Assembly (NCBI GenBank): GCA_902519635.1
Contig: CABYKW010000010.1
Location: forward strand, 1 to 16,836
Direction of reading: 5' to 3'
Length of the DNA: 16,836 nt
DNA from: an uncultured Pelagibacteraceae bacterium
GTDB lineage: Bacteria > Pseudomonadota > Alphaproteobacteria > Pelagibacterales > Pelagibacteraceae
The position numbers were made by a program, and so were the translations under genes. Numbering within the stretch: the stretch's first letter is position 1; the number at the start of each line of letters is the position of its first letter. The notes under the pieces are model-generated. The model was not told where the DNA came from. It ran no database searches and saw nothing but the letters and a program-made list of their open reading frames with translations. Shown here one piece after another: positions 6,377 to 13,488 of the stretch.

Positions 6377-7180
6377 ATGTTTGATGATTTTTTTATAAGA
6401 GCGTTAGTTGCTGGACTTGGTATTGCATTTGTAACTGGGCCTCTTGGATGCTTTGTTATATGGAGACGATTATCATATTTTGGTGATACTCTTGCCCACT
6501 CTGCTTTACTTGGAGTTACGCTAGCTTATACTTTGGAATTTAACATTGCTCTTTCAGTATTCATAATTTCATCTTTAATTGCATTAATTTTGATACAGCT
6601 TCAAAAAAGAACCAATCTACCAGGTGATGCTTTATTAGGACTCTTGGCTCATTCATCTTTAGCAGTTGGACTGGTTGTAATTGGTTTTTTAACATTCATA
6701 AGGTTCGATATCATGGGATTATTATTTGGGGATATATTAGCAGTTACAGCTGATGATTTATTAATTATATGGATAGGGGGGCCATTAATACTTTTAATTC
6801 TTAAATTGATTTGGAAACCTTTATTTGCATCAACAGTAAATTATGAATTAGCAGAAGCTGAAGGTTTAAATCCTGATAGAGCTAAAGCTATATTTACTAT
6901 TTTAATGGCTGGGATAATTGCTATTTCAATTAAAATGGTTGGACTATTATTAATTACAGGAATGTTAATCATACCAGCTGCAATGGCACGAAATATTTCT
7001 TCAAGCCCTCAGAGTATGGTAATTTATTCAATACTTGGAGGTTTGTTGTCTGTAATTTTGGGTTTGTTTACTTCGTTACAGTTTAATACATCTTCAGGGC
7101 CATCAATCATTGCGGCTTCCTTGTTTTTATTCATACTTTCATTAGTAAAAATTAAACAATCGATTAAATTGAAAAATTAA
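6377..7180 (+). CDS. znuB: Membrane permease subunit of the ZnuABC zinc transporter
   Basis: Forms the inner-membrane zinc channel as a homodimer with ZnuC. 267 residues, close to the 261 of E. coli ZnuB, with about eight hydrophobic helices. Recognisable ABC-3 family stretches are GPLGCFVIWRRLSYFGDTLAHSALLG near the N-terminus (about 21-46), the cytoplasmic loop NYELAEAEGLNP (about 154-165) and KMVGLLLITGMLIIPAAMAR (about 186-205). It follows znuC with no gap and is followed after 15 bases by zur, giving a znuC-znuB-zur operon. Confidence 0.94.
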   Translation: MFDDFFIRALVAGLGIAFVTGPLGCFVIWRRLSYFGDTLAHSALLGVTLAYTLEFNIALSVFIISSLIALILIQLQKRTNLPGDALLGLLAHSSLAVGLVVIGFLTFIRFDIMGLLFGDILAVTADDLLIIWIGGPLILLILKLIWKPLFASTVNYELAEAEGLNPDRAKAIFTILMAGIIAISIKMVGLLLITGMLIIPAAMARNISSSPQSMVIYSILGGLLSVILGLFTSLQFNTSSGPSIIAASLFLFILSLVKIKQSIKLKN

Positions 7181-7195
7181 TGAAGAATCAGTACA

Positions 7196-7597
7196 ATGAC
7201 TAGAATGCATAAAGAAAACAATCTTTCCAAAAATCAGCAAATAATTTTTGATTTAATTGATAGATCTCCAGAGCCCTTAAAGGCATATACGATACTTTAT
7301 AATGTTCAGAAGAAAGGCATTAATGCTCCACCACAAGTTTATCGAGCATTAGATAAATTAGTTGAGATAGGAAAAATTCATAAAATTGAAAGTAAAAATG
7401 CTTTTGTTGCATGTAAAAATTCTGATTGTGAAATTTCAAAAGCTACAGCGTTTTCAATTTGTGAAAGTTGTGAGGTGGTTGATGAAATTAGTGATGTTAA
7501 ACTCTCAAAATATTTATCTAGTTTTAATCATAAAAAAGGAATGAAGTTCAAAAGATTTAATTTAGAATTTTTCGGTCTTTGTAAAAAGTGCAAATAA
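7196..7597 (+). CDS. zur: Fur-family zinc uptake regulator Zur
   Basis: A zinc-sensing dimeric repressor. 133 residues: an N-terminal winged helix with recognition region APPQVYRALDKLVEIG (44-59), then a C-terminal dimerisation/metal domain. The structural zinc site is two CxxC pairs, C89/C92 and C129/C132. For the sensing site, H62, C73 and E97 match E. coli Zur H77, C88 and E111. The expected fourth ligand (H96 of E. coli) has no histidine here; K82 aligns there and C78 is nearby. Placement after znuCB and beside Zur-like boxes makes Zur far more likely than Fur or PerR. The start could be ATG 7196 or ATG 7205, and neither has a strong ribosome site. The stop is 1 bp from that of convergent gcrA. 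Confidence 0.9.
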   Translation: MTRMHKENNLSKNQQIIFDLIDRSPEPLKAYTILYNVQKKGINAPPQVYRALDKLVEIGKIHKIESKNAFVACKNSDCEISKATAFSICESCEVVDEISDVKLSKYLSSFNHKKGMKFKRFNLEFFGLCKKCK

Positions 7598-7598
7598 T

Positions 7599-8093
7599 CT
7601 AGCCTGCAGATTTTATTTTCTTCTCTATTAATTCTGGAATTTCATCGCCCAGATCATCTTCTTTTTGGTTTTTAGGTTGGAAAGCATACAAAACATGAAG
7701 TTTACAATAGGGAAAATCACCCTCAGGTTTTCTCCCGCAGAAATAAAATTTTTCTTCATTAGGATGACCTATAGGCCATTTACAAGTTTCTTCCGTTAAT
7801 TCCTCTAAAGATTTAGGGTTTTCTGCTTCAAAATTCTTATCAAGTAGAATTGATTGGAATTTTGCCTTTCTAGACATTGGGGCTGGACTACGCTTTATTA
7901 TATGCTTGTTTTCTCTAGATTTAGGTAAGCTTGACTGTTTTGAAGGAGCCCGCGCTTCCAATTTTAATCTATGAGCTTTACCAATTACAGCGTTACGAGT
8001 GGTGTCTCCCAACATTTCAGCTATCTGACTAGCCGTATGTCCTTTTGACCAAAGTTCTTTTAATTTTTCAACTTTCTCGTTAGTCCAACTCAT
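7599..8093 (-). CDS. gcrA: GcrA-type cell-cycle regulator
   Basis: An alphaproteobacterial transcription co-activator that binds sigma-70 RNA polymerase and, in Caulobacter, promoters carrying methylated GANTC sites. 164 residues. The N-terminal DNA-binding domain is typical: MSWTNEKVEKLKELW then HTASQIAEMLG and TRNAVIGKAHRL (about 1-45). A variable basic linker follows. The C-terminal conserved block has CKWPIGHP, FYFCGR, PYCKLH and a YAFQPK ending (about 108-150), with paired Cys/His residues. The MSW start matches the family. No GANTC site is present in the 137-bp gap upstream, so control by CcrM methylation at its own promoter is not evident. Its position ahead of argD and argF recalls alphaproteobacterial synteny, from memory. 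Confidence 0.92.
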   Translation of the reverse strand: MSWTNEKVEKLKELWSKGHTASQIAEMLGDTTRNAVIGKAHRLKLEARAPSKQSSLPKSRENKHIIKRSPAPMSRKAKFQSILLDKNFEAENPKSLEELTEETCKWPIGHPNEEKFYFCGRKPEGDFPYCKLHVLYAFQPKNQKEDDLGDEIPELIEKKIKSAG

Positions 8094-8130
8094 TGTATAA
8101 CTTTGCTATATTTAGTATTTTTATTATGAC

Positions 8131-8160
8131 TAAAACATTATGTTGTAGTTTAAAACATTA
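8131..8160. repeat. Two 10-bp direct repeats between gcrA and the ABC-2 permease
   Basis: TAAAACATTA occurs at 8131-8140 and again at 8151-8160, exactly 20 bp apart (about two helical turns, same face of the DNA). They lie in the 137-bp divergent gap, 38 bp from the gcrA start and 70 bp from the permease start. A tandem operator is possible. In AT-rich sequence this could also be chance. Confidence 0.4.
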
Positions 8161-8230
8161 AAACGATTTAAGGCTGTTAATAGCATTAGTTTTGCACAGT
8201 TTTTTTTAATAAGGAGTTATAAGACTATCA

Positions 8231-9043
8231 ATGGTTGAAATTTCAAAAAAATATAAAATTGGATCAAGAAGATTTGGTTTAATTAACTGGATTGGGGCTT
8301 GGACTTTATACAAAAAAGAAGTGTTGAGATTTTTAATTGTTTGGATTCAAACTATTTTTTCTCCTTTAATTTCATCACTTTTGTTTTTACTAGTCTTATC
8401 CTTAGCTATTGGCACTGACAGAGGAGAAGTATTAGGTGTTCCATTTATTATTTTTCTAGCCCCAGGATTAATTGCTATGCAGGTGATACAGCAATCTTTT
8501 TCACACTCATCCTCATCCTTTATGATTGGTAAAATACAAGGAAATATCTTAGATCTTCTTTACGCACCTTTATCTGCTGCGGAAGTTACGATTTCTATTT
8601 GTTTAGCCGCAGTTACCAGAAGCTTTATGATAGCTGCTATTTCAATTTTAACTTTTTATTTGATTATTGATATTCAAATAAAGCATTTTTTTACTTTAGT
8701 TTTATTCACTTTTTTATCATCTTTTATATTAGGAAACATAGGCACTATTGCAGGTTTATGGGCTGAGAAATTCGATCATATGGCTTCAGTGACTAATTTT
8801 GTGATAGTCCCATTATCTTTTTTATCAGGTACATTTTATTCGATAGATAGATTGCCTAGTTTTTTACAAACTATTAGTGAAGCTAATCCTTTTTTTTATA
8901 TGATAGATGGGTTTAGATATAGTTTTATTGGTGTAGCAGATGGTTCAATTAAGATTGGGATAATTTATTTAGTAATTTTGAGCTTTTTAAGCTGGTTAGC
9001 TACTTATATTTTATTCAAAAAAGGATATAAGATAAAATCATAA
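8231..9043 (+). CDS. ABC-2 type transporter permease, cognate ATPase not in window
   Basis: A 270-residue inner-membrane permease of the ABC-2 export family (YadH/NodJ-like). It has about six helices and the characteristic stretches FLAPGLIAMQVIQQSFSHSS (about 75-94), LLYAPLSAAEV (about 112-122), VPLSFLSGTFYSIDRLP (about 193-209) and ANPFFYMIDGFRY (about 218-230). The family exports polysaccharides, lipids or drugs using a separate ATPase. No matching ATPase is adjacent (ZnuC belongs to the importer), so the partner must be elsewhere. Substrate unknown. The AAGGAG at 8211-8216 is 14 nt from the ATG, longer than usual, and no better in-frame start is visible. argD begins 2 bases after its stop. 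Confidence 0.82.
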   Translation: MVEISKKYKIGSRRFGLINWIGAWTLYKKEVLRFLIVWIQTIFSPLISSLLFLLVLSLAIGTDRGEVLGVPFIIFLAPGLIAMQVIQQSFSHSSSSFMIGKIQGNILDLLYAPLSAAEVTISICLAAVTRSFMIAAISILTFYLIIDIQIKHFFTLVLFTFLSSFILGNIGTIAGLWAEKFDHMASVTNFVIVPLSFLSGTFYSIDRLPSFLQTISEANPFFYMIDGFRYSFIGVADGSIKIGIIYLVILSFLSWLATYILFKKGYKIKS

Positions 9044-9045
9044 AC

Positions 9046-10212
9046 ATGAGCGCAATATTAAATACTTATAATAGAAAAAAAATTTCTTTTAAAAGAGGAA
9101 AAGGAAGCTTTTTATATTCCACAAATGGAAAAAAATATTTAGATTTTGTTCAAGGCATCGCGGTGAATTGCTTAGGACATGCAAATGATTATTTAAACAA
9201 GGCTATTCAAAAACAAGGTAAAAAAGTATGGCATGTATCAAATGTATTTACAATTCCCGAACAAGAAAAATTAGCAAAAAGACTTAAACAAAAAACTTTC
9301 GCAGACTATGTCTCCTTTCAAAATTCAGGAGCAGAAGCAACGGAAGCTGCAATAAAAATTGCTAGAAGATATTTTTATTCTAAAGGCCAAGGTAGAAAAA
9401 ATAGAATTTTATGTATCAATAATAGTTTTCATGGAAGAACTTTAGCCACTATATTTGCAAGCAATAATAAGAAATTAACTGAAGGTTTTTATCCAAAAGT
9501 TGAAGGCTTCGATCATTTTAATTTTGGAGATCATAAAGGATTAAAAAAAGCAATTACTAGCAGAACTGCAGCAATTATGGTTGAGACAGTATTAGGAGAA
9601 GGAGGAATAAAAGTGATCCCAGATTATTGTTTAAAAGGACTAAGAACACTATGTAACAAAAAAAAGATATTGTTAATATTAGATGAGGTCCAATGTGGAA
9701 TTGGAAGAACTGGAAAATTTTTATCTTTTGAACATGCTAAAATTAAACCTGATATTGTACCTATCGCAAAAGGAATTGGAGGAGGTTTTCCAATTGGAGC
9801 AGTATTAGTTAACAAAAAAGTTGCTTCCTGTATGAAACCTGGAACTCACGGGTCCACTTTTGGAGGCAATCCTTTAGCAATGAGTGTTGGGAATGCAGTT
9901 ATTGATGTATTATCTAAAAAAGGATTTTTAAGTAATGTAAGAAAAAATGGAAAATATTTTCAACAAGAATTAAGAAAACTTAAAGACAAATATCCAAAAA
10001 TTATTAAAGAAGTAAGAGGACAAGGATTACTGATAGGACTTGCACTTTATAAAGATCAAACAGATTTTATAAATAAGTTATTAAAAGAAAAGCTTCTTAC
10101 TGTGAGGGCTTCAGAAAATGTTGTCAGACTTTTGCCTCCTTTAAACGTTACAAAAAAGGAAATTAATTTAGCTTTAAAAATCCTAAATAATGTATGTGAG
10201 AATTATAAATGA
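9046..10212 (+). CDS. argD: Acetylornithine aminotransferase
   Basis: A PLP enzyme of arginine synthesis that transaminates N-acetylglutamate semialdehyde to N-acetylornithine; in some bacteria it also acts in lysine synthesis. 388 residues, full family length. Seen: YLDFVQGIAVNCLGH (31-45), the phosphate-binding NSGAEATEAAIK (93-104), SFHGRT (127-132), LDEVQCGIGRTG with D213 (212-223), PLP lysine K242 in AKGIGGGFPIGA, and GTHGSTFGGNP with the conserved T. It begins 2 bases after the ABC-2 permease. Its TGA overlaps the ATG of argF by 4 bases, so argD and argF are co-translated. Confidence 0.94.
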   Translation: MSAILNTYNRKKISFKRGKGSFLYSTNGKKYLDFVQGIAVNCLGHANDYLNKAIQKQGKKVWHVSNVFTIPEQEKLAKRLKQKTFADYVSFQNSGAEATEAAIKIARRYFYSKGQGRKNRILCINNSFHGRTLATIFASNNKKLTEGFYPKVEGFDHFNFGDHKGLKKAITSRTAAIMVETVLGEGGIKVIPDYCLKGLRTLCNKKKILLILDEVQCGIGRTGKFLSFEHAKIKPDIVPIAKGIGGGFPIGAVLVNKKVASCMKPGTHGSTFGGNPLAMSVGNAVIDVLSKKGFLSNVRKNGKYFQQELRKLKDKYPKIIKEVRGQGLLIGLALYKDQTDFINKLLKEKLLTVRASENVVRLLPPLNVTKKEINLALKILNNVCENYK

Positions 10213-11135
10213 AAAATTTTATTGATATTTCTGATTTATCCTCAAAAGATTTAAGAGCGATTATCGAAGAGGCTAAATCTAGAAAAATAAATAGAAAAAA
10301 TTTAAATAAATCTGCACCCGATGAAGATAAACCTTTTAAAGGAAAATCGATGGCAATGATTTTTGAAAAACCCTCAACAAGAACAAGAATGTCTTTTGAT
10401 ATTGCTGTCAAACAACTTGGTGGATCTTCTATAATCTTAAATCCTGATGGAATTCATTATGGAAAAGGTGATGAAACTTTAAAAGATACTGCAAAAGTAT
10501 TAACCGAATATGTTGATATTGTTATGCTTAGAACATCTTCCCATAAAAATTTAGAGGAGTTTGGAAAACATTTAGATATACCAATAATCAATGGACTTTC
10601 AGATAAAAGCCATCCTTGTCAAATTATGTCAGATATAATGACTTTTGAAGAAACAAAAGGTTTGATTACTGGAAAAATTGTTTCTTGGTTAGGAGATGGC
10701 AATAATAATATGTCAAATTCTTTGATAGAAGCTGCTGGTAAATTCGGTTTTCAATTAAAAATAGGTTGCCCTAAACAATATATGCCAAATAAAAAAATAT
10801 TAAATTGGGCAAAAAAAAATAAAGTAAATCTCCTAGTAACAAAAAAACCTGAAGAAGCAGTCAAAGACTCCGATTGTGTTATGACCGATAAATGGGTTTC
10901 AATGAATGATAAAGTGAACAAAAAAATAAAAAAGAAAAATTTAAAGAACTATCAAGTTAATAAAAAGTTAATGCAAAAAGCTAAATCTGATGCGATCTTC
11001 ATGCATTGTTTGCCTGTAGGAAGAGGGGAAGAAGTAACAGATGATGTTATTGATGGTAAACAATCAGTAGTTTGGAGACAAGCGTTAAACAGAGTACATG
11101 CTCAAAAAAGTATAATTAACTGGTGTCTAGATTAA
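10209..11135 (+). CDS. argF: Ornithine carbamoyltransferase
   Basis: Makes citrulline from ornithine and carbamoyl phosphate in arginine synthesis. 308 residues. Carbamoyl-phosphate loop STRT at 56-59 within EKPSTRTRMSFD, HPCQ at 135-138, and HCLP at 266-269 followed by GRGEEVTD. The ornithine-side loop reads DKWVSMN (227-233), where most OTCases have SMG; the G-to-N change is unusual but leaves S and M. It overlaps argD by 4 bases. Its TAA and the TAA of convergent cycM share the tetramer TTAA (11132-11135), so the two genes overlap at their stops. An in-frame A9 run lies at 10811-10819. Confidence 0.94.
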   Translation: MKNFIDISDLSSKDLRAIIEEAKSRKINRKNLNKSAPDEDKPFKGKSMAMIFEKPSTRTRMSFDIAVKQLGGSSIILNPDGIHYGKGDETLKDTAKVLTEYVDIVMLRTSSHKNLEEFGKHLDIPIINGLSDKSHPCQIMSDIMTFEETKGLITGKIVSWLGDGNNNMSNSLIEAAGKFGFQLKIGCPKQYMPNKKILNWAKKNKVNLLVTKKPEEAVKDSDCVMTDKWVSMNDKVNKKIKKKNLKNYQVNKKLMQKAKSDAIFMHCLPVGRGEEVTDDVIDGKQSVVWRQALNRVHAQKSIINWCLD

Positions 11136-11665
11136 GGTGTCGGAAGAGGTTTATCGCTTTTAGAGTTCATATATAAAATAACTGAAGCTCTATCTTTTTC
11201 TTTTTTTAAACCTGCAAATGCCATTTTTGTTCCTTTAATATGAGCAGAAGGTTTAATTAGGAATCCATTCATTTCTTCAAATGACCATTCTTTTCCATAA
11301 GCGGCTAAAGCTTTAGAATACTTATAACCAGATGCAGCACCAGTTTTTTTTCCTATTATACTCCATAGATTGGGACCGATCATATTTTTTCCTCCAGCTG
11401 CAATCATATGGCAAGCACTACATCTCTTAAAAACTTTTTCTCCATGTTCAATTGTTCCCATAGCTAATAATTCATTAATTCCAACGGCTGCCTGTCCAGT
11501 GTTTGAAGCAGAAGCTACAGTTGGTTCAATTTTTTCAACCTTGTAAGCTGATTGTTGAGGCTTATCAGGAATAAATATTATATCTGTAACTTTGTTAATA
11601 CCAAAAACCACCACCACTGTAGCTAAGATAGCTGCTATAATTTTATTTAATTCAAAACCGTTCAT
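11132..11665 (-). CDS. cycM: Membrane-anchored class I cytochrome c (CycM/c552-like)
   Basis: A 177-residue electron carrier tethered to the outer face of the inner membrane, which probably passes electrons from the bc1 complex to the terminal oxidase. Seen: an uncleaved N-terminal anchor (about 8-24, AAILATVVVVFG), a linker rich in A, S, T and Q (about 36-65), then a cytochrome c domain with heme-binding CSACH (C82, C85, H86), IGPNLWSIIG (96-105) and distal ligand M148 in GTKMAF. The anchor plus linker matches alphaproteobacterial CycM. It diverges from kdsB across 94 bp and converges on argF with a 4-base overlap. Confidence 0.9.
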   Translation of the reverse strand: MNGFELNKIIAAILATVVVVFGINKVTDIIFIPDKPQQSAYKVEKIEPTVASASNTGQAAVGINELLAMGTIEHGEKVFKRCSACHMIAAGGKNMIGPNLWSIIGKKTGAASGYKYSKALAAYGKEWSFEEMNGFLIKPSAHIKGTKMAFAGLKKEKDRASVILYMNSKSDKPLPTP

Positions 11666-11737
11666 AAATTTGACAAATACTTAGTTGACATATAGCACGA
11701 CTACATAAAAAATACTTAAAATTACTTAATATTTTTT

Positions 11738-11754
11738 TGCGTCTTTGAGACGCA
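11738..11754 (+). promoter_or_regulatory. Perfect hairpin just ahead of the kdsB start codon
   Basis: TGCGTCTTTGAGACGCA forms a 7-bp perfect stem with a TTG loop and ends 5 nt before the ATG at 11760. In mRNA its 3' arm (AGACGCA) would occupy the ribosome-binding position. As DNA it is a 17-bp operator-like palindrome. A run of T precedes rather than follows it, so it is not a terminator on the plus strand; the minus strand lacks the T-run too. Confidence 0.5.
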
Positions 11755-11759
11755 TAATT

Positions 11760-12503
11760 ATGAATAAAATTGCAATAATAATACCTTCCAGGCTTCAAGC
11801 TCAAAGATTGCCCAACAAACCTTTGAAACTTATAAACAACAAAGAGATGATACTACATGTTCACGATCAAGCTATTAAGTCTAAAGTGGGGGAGGTTTTT
11901 GTTGCTACACCCGATCAAAAGATAATTGATACTGTCAAAAATGCTGGGGGCAAAGCGATTAAAACATCAAATGATCATCAAACCGGTACAGATCGAATAT
12001 TTGAAGTTTTTCAAAAAGAATTAAATAGCAAACCAGATATAGTTATTAATTTGCAAGGAGATATGCCCAACATTCAACCCCAGGCAATTTCTGACTTAGT
12101 TTCGTATATGCAACAAAAGAAATGTGATATTGGAACTTTAGCGAGTGAATTTAATTCTAAGACTGAATTAGATAATCCAAATGTAGTAAAAGTCGCTGTA
12201 AAAGAAAAACTTTTAAATAATAAGTTTTTAAATGTATTTGATTTTTTTAGAATAGATGAAAATTCCGCTTATAATTTATATCATCACATCGGTATTTATG
12301 CCTTTACTAATAAAGCCTTGATAAGGTATGTAAGTTTAAAAAGATCTAAATTTGAATTAGAAAGAAAACTTGAACAACTTAGGGCTTTAGAAAATAAAAT
12401 GTCGATTCATGTTGGTTATATGAAATCATCCCCGTTAAGTATTGACACTGAGGAAGATCTAATCAAAGTTAAAAATTTAATGGAGAAAAATGAAAAAAGT
12501 TAA
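11760..12503 (+). CDS. kdsB: 3-deoxy-manno-octulosonate cytidylyltransferase (CMP-Kdo synthetase)
   Basis: Activates Kdo with CTP to CMP-Kdo for transfer to lipid A; cytoplasmic. 247 residues from ATG 11760, giving MNKIAIIIPSRLQAQRLPNKPL, the family N-terminus. A TTG at 11745 would add five residues but lies in a hairpin loop and is not needed. Further motifs: VFVATPDQKI, TGTDRIFEVF, NLQGDMPNIQP (with the metal-binding D), HIGIYAFTNKAL and SIDTEEDL. Together with kdsD it shows that this organism makes Kdo-containing lipopolysaccharide. pheA begins 14 bases inside its 3' end. Confidence 0.93.
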   Translation: MNKIAIIIPSRLQAQRLPNKPLKLINNKEMILHVHDQAIKSKVGEVFVATPDQKIIDTVKNAGGKAIKTSNDHQTGTDRIFEVFQKELNSKPDIVINLQGDMPNIQPQAISDLVSYMQQKKCDIGTLASEFNSKTELDNPNVVKVAVKEKLLNNKFLNVFDFFRIDENSAYNLYHHIGIYAFTNKALIRYVSLKRSKFELERKLEQLRALENKMSIHVGYMKSSPLSIDTEEDLIKVKNLMEKNEKS

Positions 12504-13332
12504 AATTGCTATTCAAGGAGAGCTAGGTGCTTATTCCCATATTGCTGCTAATAATTTATTTAAAGATGCAGAAATTACAACCTGTTCAACTTTTGAAGAA
12601 ACATTTAAAAAAGCTTATGATGATGACACCTACAAAATCATCATTCCCATAGAAAATTCTTTAGCTGGAAGAGTTGCTGATATTCATTATTTACTTCCAA
12701 AATATAAACTACAGATTCATGGAGAATTTTTTTTAAATGTGGAACATAATTTACTTTCTAAACCAGAAGCAGAAATTAAAGACATAAAATTTGTTAGAAG
12801 CCATGCTCAAGCCATTGGACAGTGTCAAAAAATAATTAATAAAAATAAATTTCTACCAATCATCTCAGCTGATACAGCGGGATCTGCCAAAGAGTTAGCA
12901 GAAGGAAATGATAAATCTATTGCTGCAATCGCCTCAGACCTTTCAGCCAAAATTTATAAATTAAAAATTTTAGAAAAGAACATAGAAGATGAAAAGGGCA
13001 ATGTTACTCGCTTTCTAATAATGGGGAAAAATATAGAACAACCAGAATTTAATAAGGAAAAAAAATTCATTACTAGTTGTATTTTTAGAGTTAAAAGTGA
13101 ACCATCCGCTCTATATAAATGTTTAGGAGGATTTGCAACTAACCAGGTAAACTTAACCAAGCTAGAAAGTTTTTCGGTCAAAAATACTTTTGATCAAGCA
13201 AATTTTTATTTAGATCTAGAGGGCCATTTAGATCAATCTGGAGTAAAAAAGGCTATGGAAGAACTTGGTTTCCATACTGTAACCTTGCAGATTTTGGGTG
13301 TTTATGAAGCCTCAACATTTAGGCAAAAATAG
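12490..13332 (+). CDS. pheA: Prephenate dehydratase
   Basis: Converts prephenate to phenylpyruvate in phenylalanine synthesis. 280 residues and monofunctional: no chorismate mutase domain is present. The catalytic domain has IAIQGELGAYSH (6-17), IIPIENSLAGRV (51-62), SHAQAIGQC (104-112), SADTAGSAKELAE (126-138) and the key TRF motif (173-175, in NVTRFLIMG). A C-terminal ACT domain (about 196-275) has SALYKCLG and KLESFSV, the phenylalanine-sensing regions, so feedback inhibition is expected. The ATG lies inside kdsB (14-base overlap), with GGAG 4 nt upstream, which indicates coupling to kdsB although the pathways differ. Confidence 0.93.
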   Translation: MKKVKIAIQGELGAYSHIAANNLFKDAEITTCSTFEETFKKAYDDDTYKIIIPIENSLAGRVADIHYLLPKYKLQIHGEFFLNVEHNLLSKPEAEIKDIKFVRSHAQAIGQCQKIINKNKFLPIISADTAGSAKELAEGNDKSIAAIASDLSAKIYKLKILEKNIEDEKGNVTRFLIMGKNIEQPEFNKEKKFITSCIFRVKSEPSALYKCLGGFATNQVNLTKLESFSVKNTFDQANFYLDLEGHLDQSGVKKAMEELGFHTVTLQILGVYEASTFRQK

Positions 13333-13354
13333 TCCACAAAATTCAAATCTAGTC

Positions 13355-13384
13355 TTGTAGTATTTAAATTGATCTTGATATACT
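13355..13384 (+). promoter_or_regulatory. Promoter of the SRP RNA gene
   Basis: TATACT at 13379-13384 is preceded by TG one base upstream (13376-13377), giving an extended -10 element. A weak -35, TTGTAG at 13355-13360, lies 18 nt upstream. Initiation 7 nt after the -10 falls at 13391, the first paired base of the SRP RNA stem. The agreement between predicted start and RNA end supports both calls. It fits in the 58-bp gap after pheA and would also serve dnaX-ybaB-recR. Confidence 0.6.
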
Positions 13385-13390
13385 CATATT

Positions 13391-13480
13391 GAGGTTGGCA
13401 TCAGGTGGATGTTTCATAAACCCGGTCAGGTCTGAAAAGAAGCAGCCGTAGTGAAAATTATTCAGGTTGTTGCCTGCCTC
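13391..13480 (+). ncRNA. ffs: Signal recognition particle 4.5S RNA
   Basis: The small bacterial SRP RNA, which binds Ffh and targets nascent membrane and secreted proteins to the inner membrane. Seen: the conserved tip GGTCAGGTC with the internal-loop strand GAAGCAGC (about 13424-13448), the hallmark of the Ffh-binding site. Outer arms GAGGTTGGCA (13391-13400) and TGCCTGCCTC (13471-13480) pair at 9 of 10 positions. Length is about 90 nt with no Alu domain, as in Gram-negative bacteria. The tip carries an A-rich GAAAAGAAGC in place of the usual GGAAGGAAGC. It ends 8 nt before the dnaX ATG with no terminator between, so the RNA is probably processed from a joint transcript. Confidence 0.93.
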
Positions 13481-13488
13481 TATATATA

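Noticed and set aside
7180..7203. Seven-codon mini-ORF (ATG overlapping the znuB stop, TAG overlapping the zur start) as a leader peptide.
   Set aside because: Attractive geometry for coupling, but so short that chance is enough in AT-rich DNA, and no codon pattern suggests attenuation.
10811..10819. A9 run in argF as a frameshift site.
   Set aside because: No family precedent and no sensible product from slippage; it serves as a caution for the dnaX A10 call.
11745..11759. TTG start adding five residues to KdsB.
   Set aside because: The family N-terminus begins at the ATG 11760, and the TTG lies in the loop of a hairpin with no ribosome site.
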